Positions 59,683 to 64,000 of a stretch of 64,000 nucleotides of DNA are shown piece after piece. Source of the DNA: Gluconacetobacter azotocaptans (GTDB taxonomy: Bacteria > Pseudomonadota > Alphaproteobacteria > Acetobacterales > Acetobacteraceae); the NCBI RefSeq assembly GCF_014174355.1, contig NZ_JABEQF010000002.1, positions 248,001 through 312,000 of the forward strand, given 5' to 3'. Numbering within the stretch: the stretch's first letter is position 1; each line of letters begins with the position of its first letter. Below the pieces are notes generated by a model. That model did no database searches, had not been told where the DNA came from, and saw only the letters and a list, made by a program, of their open reading frames with translations. The position numbers were made by a program, and so were the translations under genes.

Positions 59683-60845
59683 CCATGGTTTCCAAGGACC
59701 CGGCCGGGACGGCCCTGCTGCAGACGGCGTCGCGTCCGTTCGACGATGCGATTGCCATGCCGCCCGAGGTTTACACCAGCGAGGCGTTCCTGGCGCGCGA
59801 GGTCGAGACGATCTTCGCCCGGGAATGGATCTGCGTCGGGCGCGCGTCGGCGTTGGGGGCGGTCGGTGACTACCTGACCTGCGAGGTCGCGGGGCAGCCG
59901 ATCATCGTCCTGCGCGACAGGGACGGCGGGGTGCGGGCAATGTCAAATGTCTGTCTGCACCGCATGTCCACCTTGCTGGAAGGCACGGGGAACGTCCGGG
60001 CGATCGTCTGCCCCTATCACGCCTGGTCGTACAATCTGGACGGCACGATGCGGGGCGCGCCGTTGATGAACGGGCGCCCGGGCTTCTGCAAGGACGAGTA
60101 CCGGTTGCCCGACATCCGGTGCGAGGAGTGGCTGGGCTGGCTCTACGTGACGCTGGACGCCAATGCCGCGCCGGTGGCGGACCGCCTGCGCCCGCTGGAG
60201 CAGATGGTCGCGCCCTACGGCATGGAGCGGTATGTCGAATGCTTTCGGGAAACGCATGTCTGGGACACCAACTGGAAAATCCTGGCCGAGAATTTCATGG
60301 AAAGCTACCATCTGCCGGTCTGCCACGCCCGTACCGTCGGCCCGCATTCGAAGCTGGAGGAAATGGAGTGCCCGCCCGGTCTCGCGGCATTCAACTACCA
60401 CTGGATCACCAAGGAGGCGTCCCTGCCGATCGGCAACGCCCATCCCACCAATACGCGGCTGACCGGGCACTGGCGCCGGACCACCGGCCTGATCACCATC
60501 TATCCGTCTCACCTGATCACGCTGACCCCCGGTTATTTCTGGTACCTGTCCCTCCATCCCCAGGGCGTAGGCAGGGTGCGGATGATCTTCGGCGGCGGCC
60601 TGTCCCCCGAATTCATCGACGACCCCAAGGGCCAGGAGTATGTCGCAGCGCTGAAGGCCCTGCTGGACGCGGTCAATATCGAGGACCGCCGCTGCACCGA
60701 AAAAGTGTTCCACGGCATGGGCGCCGCCCGGGCGGCGCCGGGCCGGCTGTCCCACCTGGAACGGCCGTTGTATGATTTCACCCGGTATCTTGCCGGGCGC
60801 ACGGCGGGTTTCGACCCTGCGTCCGCACCGGCCGGCGGGGCATGA
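59679..60845 (+). CDS. Rieske non-haem iron oxygenase, alpha-subunit type
   Basis: 388 residues. The Rieske [2Fe-2S] motif is complete: 'NVCLHRMSTLL' (CxH) near residue 91 and 'VCPYHAWSY' (CxxH) near 110. The catalytic domain has 'NWKILAENFMESYHLPVCHARTVG' with the iron histidines and bridging acidic residue, and an acidic residue in 'NIEDRRCTEKV'. It hydroxylates or demethylates a substrate with electrons from a separate reductase, not seen here. It overlaps its neighbours by 4 nt on both sides, so it is in one operon with the monooxygenase and permease. Confidence 0.88.
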   Translation: MTMVSKDPAGTALLQTASRPFDDAIAMPPEVYTSEAFLAREVETIFAREWICVGRASALGAVGDYLTCEVAGQPIIVLRDRDGGVRAMSNVCLHRMSTLLEGTGNVRAIVCPYHAWSYNLDGTMRGAPLMNGRPGFCKDEYRLPDIRCEEWLGWLYVTLDANAAPVADRLRPLEQMVAPYGMERYVECFRETHVWDTNWKILAENFMESYHLPVCHARTVGPHSKLEEMECPPGLAAFNYHWITKEASLPIGNAHPTNTRLTGHWRRTTGLITIYPSHLITLTPGYFWYLSLHPQGVGRVRMIFGGGLSPEFIDDPKGQEYVAALKALLDAVNIEDRRCTEKVFHGMGAARAAPGRLSHLERPLYDFTRYLAGRTAGFDPASAPAGGA

Positions 60846-63094
60846 CAGCGCCGCCCCGCCCATCTGTCGGCCCCGTCATCGAGGCCGAGACGATCTTTCC
60901 CATTCCCCATGACCGGCGTCACGGTCGGACCCGCGACCTGTTCACCGTCTGGTGCGGGTCGAACATGATGATGCTGACGATCGTCACCGGGGCGCTGTCC
61001 ACCGGCCTGTTCGGCCTGTCGATCGGGCCGGCGCTGCTGGCCATCCTGCTGGGCAGCCTGGTCGGCGGGGTCGTGATGGCGCTGCATGCCGCGCAGGGGC
61101 CCATGCTGGGCGTGCCGCAGATGGTCCAGACGCGGGGCCAGTTCGGATCGGTGGGGGCCGTCCCGATCGTGATCCTGGCCACGCTGATGTATCTGGGCTT
61201 CACGGCGTCGAACCTCGTCCTGGGGGGCGAGACGCTGCGCGCGGCGCTGCCGGGCCTGGGGCGCGTTCCGGCGGTCCTGGCCATCGGCGTGTGCAGCATG
61301 GCGCCGACCATTTTCGGCTATCGGGGCATCCATGCCGGCGCGCGCGCGCTGACCTGGCTGGGCGGGCTGGCCATCCTGTACGCGCTGGCGCGCGGCCTGC
61401 CGCTGCTGGCGCATCTGGCGGCGCTGCCCCGGCACGGGTCGTTCCTGGGGTTTCTGGGGGCGTTGTCGACAGCGGCGCTGTGGCAGATCGCCTATGCGCC
61501 GAACGTGTCGGATTCCTCGCGCTACCTGCCGGCGACCACCGATGGCGGCCGGCGGGCCTTTGCCGCATGCTACGCCGGCAGCGTCACCGGGTCGGTCCTG
61601 CCCATGACGGTCGGCGCGCTGCTGGGGCCATTCGTGCGGCACGACGACGTGACCGGGTCGCTGGCTGGCCTGGTATCGCCGCATGCGGTGCCGGTCCTGG
61701 CTGTGCTGGCGCTCGGCATTGCGATCTCGACGGCCATGAATATCTATTGCGCCGCCCTGTCCAGCATCACCATCGTCCAGACCTTCGCCACCGGCTGGCG
61801 GCCCGGCCGCGCCGTCCGGCTGGGGCTGACGGCGGGCATCCTGCTGCTGTCGCTGGGTGTCGCGCTGCTGGCGGAGCGGCATTTCTTCCAGTCCTACACC
61901 ACCTTTCTGGAAATGCTGATGGCGTTCCTGGTGCCATGGACGGCGGTCAATCTGGTGGATTACTACCTGGTCCGGCGTGGCGCGTATGACGTGGCCGCGT
62001 TCTTCCGCGCCGATGGCGGCATCTACGGACGCTTCAACACCGCCGCGTTGCTGGCCTACGGGTTCGGGCTGGCGGTGCAGTTCCCGTTCCTGACGAATGG
62101 ATATTACACCGGGCCGGCGGTGCCACTGCTGCACGGGGTGGATATTTCCTGGATCGTCGGGCTGGCGCTGACGACGCCGGCCTATCTGTGGCTGTTGCGC
62201 GCCTTCGCGCCCGTCCAAAAGGGGGGCACGCGCGTCTGGACGGTTGTCATCCTGATGGGGCTGCTGCTGCCCGTCACAGGGGCGCGGGCGGGGTGCCTGG
62301 ACGATGTCAGGCGCGCGGGGGTGCTGACATCGGGCACCGGCCTGCTGGGTGACCGGATCGCGCTGTGGCAGGATCGGAACGGCGAATATCACGGAGTGAC
62401 CGCCGACCTGTTCTTTGAAATCGCGCGCCGGATGGGCGTCCCGCAGGCCCGCTTCATCCCGACCGAATGGCCGACCCTGATCCCCGGCCTGAAGGCCCGC
62501 CGGTGGGACATCGTGCTGTCGGACATTGTGATCACGCAGGAACGTATCATCGACGGAAACGTGCTGTTTTCCACACCCTATTTCCGGCTGTACGACCGTG
62601 TGATCGTGCTGGGCGATTCGCCGATCCGGACTACGGACGACCTGCGCGGCAAGACCCTGGGCTCGGTCGTCGGATCGACCGATTCCATGGTCGCGCACGG
62701 CCTTGTGGCGCAGGGGTACGGGGCGTCGGTCTCGGATTACAATAATTGGGCCGATCCGTTCCAGGCCTTGCGCAACCGCCAGATCGACGCCGTCATCCTC
62801 GACCAGGATTCGCTGCTGTCCCACAAGGACGAGTTCAAGAGCCTGCGGGTCATCGGCGATCCGCTGTTCTACCAGGCCAAGCCCGCCTGGCAGGAGGCGG
62901 AGCGCGCCTCGCCCTACTATCTGGGCGACGAGGGCATTGTGGTGCGGCCCGCTTGCGCCGACCTGCGGGCGGCGTTGAACAATGCGCTGGAGGCGATGCG
63001 GGCGGATGGAACGCTGAAGGCGATTCTGAAGAAGAACGGCGTGTGGGAACCGGTACAGGATCATCTGATCAAGCCGCAACCGACGGGGCGATAA
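60842..63094 (+). CDS. NCS1-type permease continuous with a family 3 solute-binding protein
   Basis: One open frame of 750 residues. Residues 1-455 are an NCS1 nucleobase/allantoin-type permease with twelve helices ('WCGSNMMMLTIVTGALSTGLFGLS', 'NVSDSSRYLPATT', 'NLVDYYLVRRGAYDVAAFFR'). A hydrophobic bridge (about 465-480) leads into an SBP_bac_3 amino-acid-type binding protein (485-750: 'DRIALWQDRNGEYHGVTADLFFEIARRMG', 'WDIVLSDIVITQER', 'GSVVGSTDSMVAHGL'). The bridge would place the binding domain in the periplasm, so the fusion is topologically possible. But the join has a AAAAGGGGGG run (62217-62226): dropping one G ends the permease at TGA 62253 and lets a GTG at 62188 start the binding protein with a normal signal peptide. 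Both readings are open. Confidence 0.8.
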   Translation: MTAPPRPSVGPVIEAETIFPIPHDRRHGRTRDLFTVWCGSNMMMLTIVTGALSTGLFGLSIGPALLAILLGSLVGGVVMALHAAQGPMLGVPQMVQTRGQFGSVGAVPIVILATLMYLGFTASNLVLGGETLRAALPGLGRVPAVLAIGVCSMAPTIFGYRGIHAGARALTWLGGLAILYALARGLPLLAHLAALPRHGSFLGFLGALSTAALWQIAYAPNVSDSSRYLPATTDGGRRAFAACYAGSVTGSVLPMTVGALLGPFVRHDDVTGSLAGLVSPHAVPVLAVLALGIAISTAMNIYCAALSSITIVQTFATGWRPGRAVRLGLTAGILLLSLGVALLAERHFFQSYTTFLEMLMAFLVPWTAVNLVDYYLVRRGAYDVAAFFRADGGIYGRFNTAALLAYGFGLAVQFPFLTNGYYTGPAVPLLHGVDISWIVGLALTTPAYLWLLRAFAPVQKGGTRVWTVVILMGLLLPVTGARAGCLDDVRRAGVLTSGTGLLGDRIALWQDRNGEYHGVTADLFFEIARRMGVPQARFIPTEWPTLIPGLKARRWDIVLSDIVITQERIIDGNVLFSTPYFRLYDRVIVLGDSPIRTTDDLRGKTLGSVVGSTDSMVAHGLVAQGYGASVSDYNNWADPFQALRNRQIDAVILDQDSLLSHKDEFKSLRVIGDPLFYQAKPAWQEAERASPYYLGDEGIVVRPACADLRAALNNALEAMRADGTLKAILKKNGVWEPVQDHLIKPQPTGR

Positions 63095-63098
63095 GGGC

Positions 63099-63806
63099 GT
63101 GCACAGATTCTTCTTCAGGGAAGTCCCGGAATATTTTCTCTTCCTGCTGCAAGGGGCATGGATCACCCTTGTGCTGTCGCTGGTCAGCATGGCATGCGGG
63201 CTGGTCCTGGGCCTGGCTGTCGCCCTGGGGCGCCTGTCCCCCTATCGGGCTGTGCGCTGGCCGCTGGATGCCTATGTCGAATTGTGGCGCGACACGCCGC
63301 TGATCGTGCAATTGCTGTTCATCTACTTCACCTTGCCCGAATTCGGCCTGACGCTGCCGGCGTTCTGGGCGGGGGTGGCGGGGTTGTCGCTCAATCTCGC
63401 GGCCTATCTGTCCGAAGTGTTTCGCGCGGCCATTGTCGCGATCGACCCGGGCCAGCGGCAGGCGGCCCTGTCGCTGGGCATGTCGCGCGCCGCGATCTAT
63501 CGCCGGGTCGTCCTGCCACAGATGTTCCGGGCGACGCTGCCGACGGTGGGCGGATATTTCATCGCGCTGCTGAAGGATTGCTCGCTGGTCTCGTTCATTT
63601 CGGTCAATGAGCTGCTGCGGCACGCCAATATCGTCATCGCGGATACCTTCGACAGCATGAACACCTACATCATGGTGGGCTTCATCTATTTCGTCATGAG
63701 CTTCGGCAGCGCCCGGCTGATCGGACTGCTGGAACGCAGGCTGACGCCGCGTCACCAGCGGCGCGGCACCGCGATGCTGTCCGATCCGAAAGGCGCCGCG
63801 GCATGA
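63099..63806 (+). CDS. Polar amino acid-type ABC transporter permease
   Basis: 235 residues from GTG 63099. HisMQ-type permease: 'LQGAWITLVLSLVSMACGLVLGLAVALGR', 'ELWRDTPLIVQLLFIYFTLPEFG' and the EAA-type loop 'AALSLGMSRAAIYRRVVLPQMFRATLPTVGGYFIALLKD'. It pairs with the binding domain upstream and the ATPase that starts 4 nt inside its 3' end. Inner membrane. Substrate class by family is amino acids or related ions, but the operon context suggests a modified N-compound. Confidence 0.88.
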   Translation: MHRFFFREVPEYFLFLLQGAWITLVLSLVSMACGLVLGLAVALGRLSPYRAVRWPLDAYVELWRDTPLIVQLLFIYFTLPEFGLTLPAFWAGVAGLSLNLAAYLSEVFRAAIVAIDPGQRQAALSLGMSRAAIYRRVVLPQMFRATLPTVGGYFIALLKDCSLVSFISVNELLRHANIVIADTFDSMNTYIMVGFIYFVMSFGSARLIGLLERRLTPRHQRRGTAMLSDPKGAAA

Positions 63807-64000
63807 GCGGGGCCGCGCCCCAACCCGTGCTGGTCGCGCGGGGGCTGCGCAAGAGCTACGGCGCGATCGAGGTGCTGGCCGGTGTGGATCTGGCGGTGGC
63901 CCCGGGCGAGGTCGCCTGCCTGATCGGCCCCAGCGGCGGTGGCAAATCGACGCTGCTGCGGTGCCTGAACTTCCTGGAACGGCCCAGTGGCGGCTCGATT
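63803..64000 (+). CDS. ABC transporter ATPase, amino acid type, cut by window edge
   Basis: The first 66 residues are visible: 'LVARGLRKSYGAIEVLAGVDLAVAPGEVACLIGPSGGGKSTLLRCLNFLERPSGGS' with Walker A GPSGGGKST and the 'LRCLNFLE' pattern typical of GlnQ/HisP-type ATPases. Coupled to the permease by ATGA. The rest is beyond the window. Confidence 0.9.
   Translation, partial: MSGAAPQPVLVARGLRKSYGAIEVLAGVDLAVAPGEVACLIGPSGGGKSTLLRCLNFLERPSGGSI

Noticed and set aside
62270-62310. Lipoprotein signal (GARAGC) at the start of the binding domain
   Set aside because: The lipobox needs a small/aliphatic residue at -3; here it is Arg. An ordinary ARA cleavage site fits better.
1-64000. CRISPR arrays, tRNA or rRNA genes, prophage or IS elements
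   Set aside because: None seen on either strand; the only repeats are the two palindromic units and the 520-bp duplication.

Overview
The window is GC-rich, tightly packed alphaproteobacterial chromosome. A fused cellulose synthase (BcsAB) with the bcsX-bcsY-bcsC order and a PAS-GGDEF-EAL protein beside it point to an acetic acid bacterium of the Gluconacetobacter/Komagataeibacter group. This is an inference from gene content; no ribosomal marker is present. I see no phage, transposase, CRISPR or tRNA.

Layout. (1) 1-17.0 kb: an organosulfur-type island. A LysR regulator diverges from a run of LLM flavin monooxygenase, 2-hydroxyacid dehydrogenase, class II aldolase, cysteine-dioxygenase-like cupin, four-domain rhodanese and a second LLM monooxygenase. 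Next come, on the minus strand, an SfnB-like acyl-CoA-dehydrogenase homologue, a ferredoxin, an FAD reductase and an SsuA-like binding protein. SsuC and SsuB diverge from them. Then a frameshifted NtaA-type monooxygenase, another binding protein and another aldolase. The likely job is uptake of small organosulfur (possibly nitrogen) compounds, oxidative cleavage and handling of the released sulfur. (2) 17.1-22.2 kb: a TonB-dependent siderophore-type receptor and bacterioferritin, with a good Fur-box candidate near an SDR/SMP-30 gene pair. (3) 22.2-37.9 kb: a 1.2 kb gene-poor leader, then the cellulose operon bcsAB-bcsX-bcsY-bcsC, a two-domain SGNH hydrolase and a diguanylate cyclase whose EAL domain looks degenerate. 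(4) 38.2-49.0 kb: metals. A CusCBA-type heavy-metal RND pump and an SCO1 copper chaperone have an exact 520-bp tandem duplication between them; small unknown proteins and the mntR/mntH pair follow. (5) 49.0-55.5 kb: a cobalamin locus: bluB, cobC-like phosphatase, and a B12 riboswitch controlling btuB-btuF-btuC-btuD. (6) 55.5-57.5 kb: an LpxH-like phosphoesterase and a GT4 glycosyltransferase. (7) 57.6-64.0 kb: a translationally coupled catabolic operon: class II aldolase, NtaA-type monooxygenase, Rieske oxygenase, an NCS1 permease read in frame into a family 3 solute-binding protein, an ABC permease and the start of its ATPase.

Most notable are the last operon with its permease/binding-protein chimera (or single-base frameshift), the accessory two-domain hydrolase closing the cellulose operon, the strong hairpin between bcsAB and bcsX, and the perfect tandem duplication in the copper locus. 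All functions are inferred from sequence reading alone.
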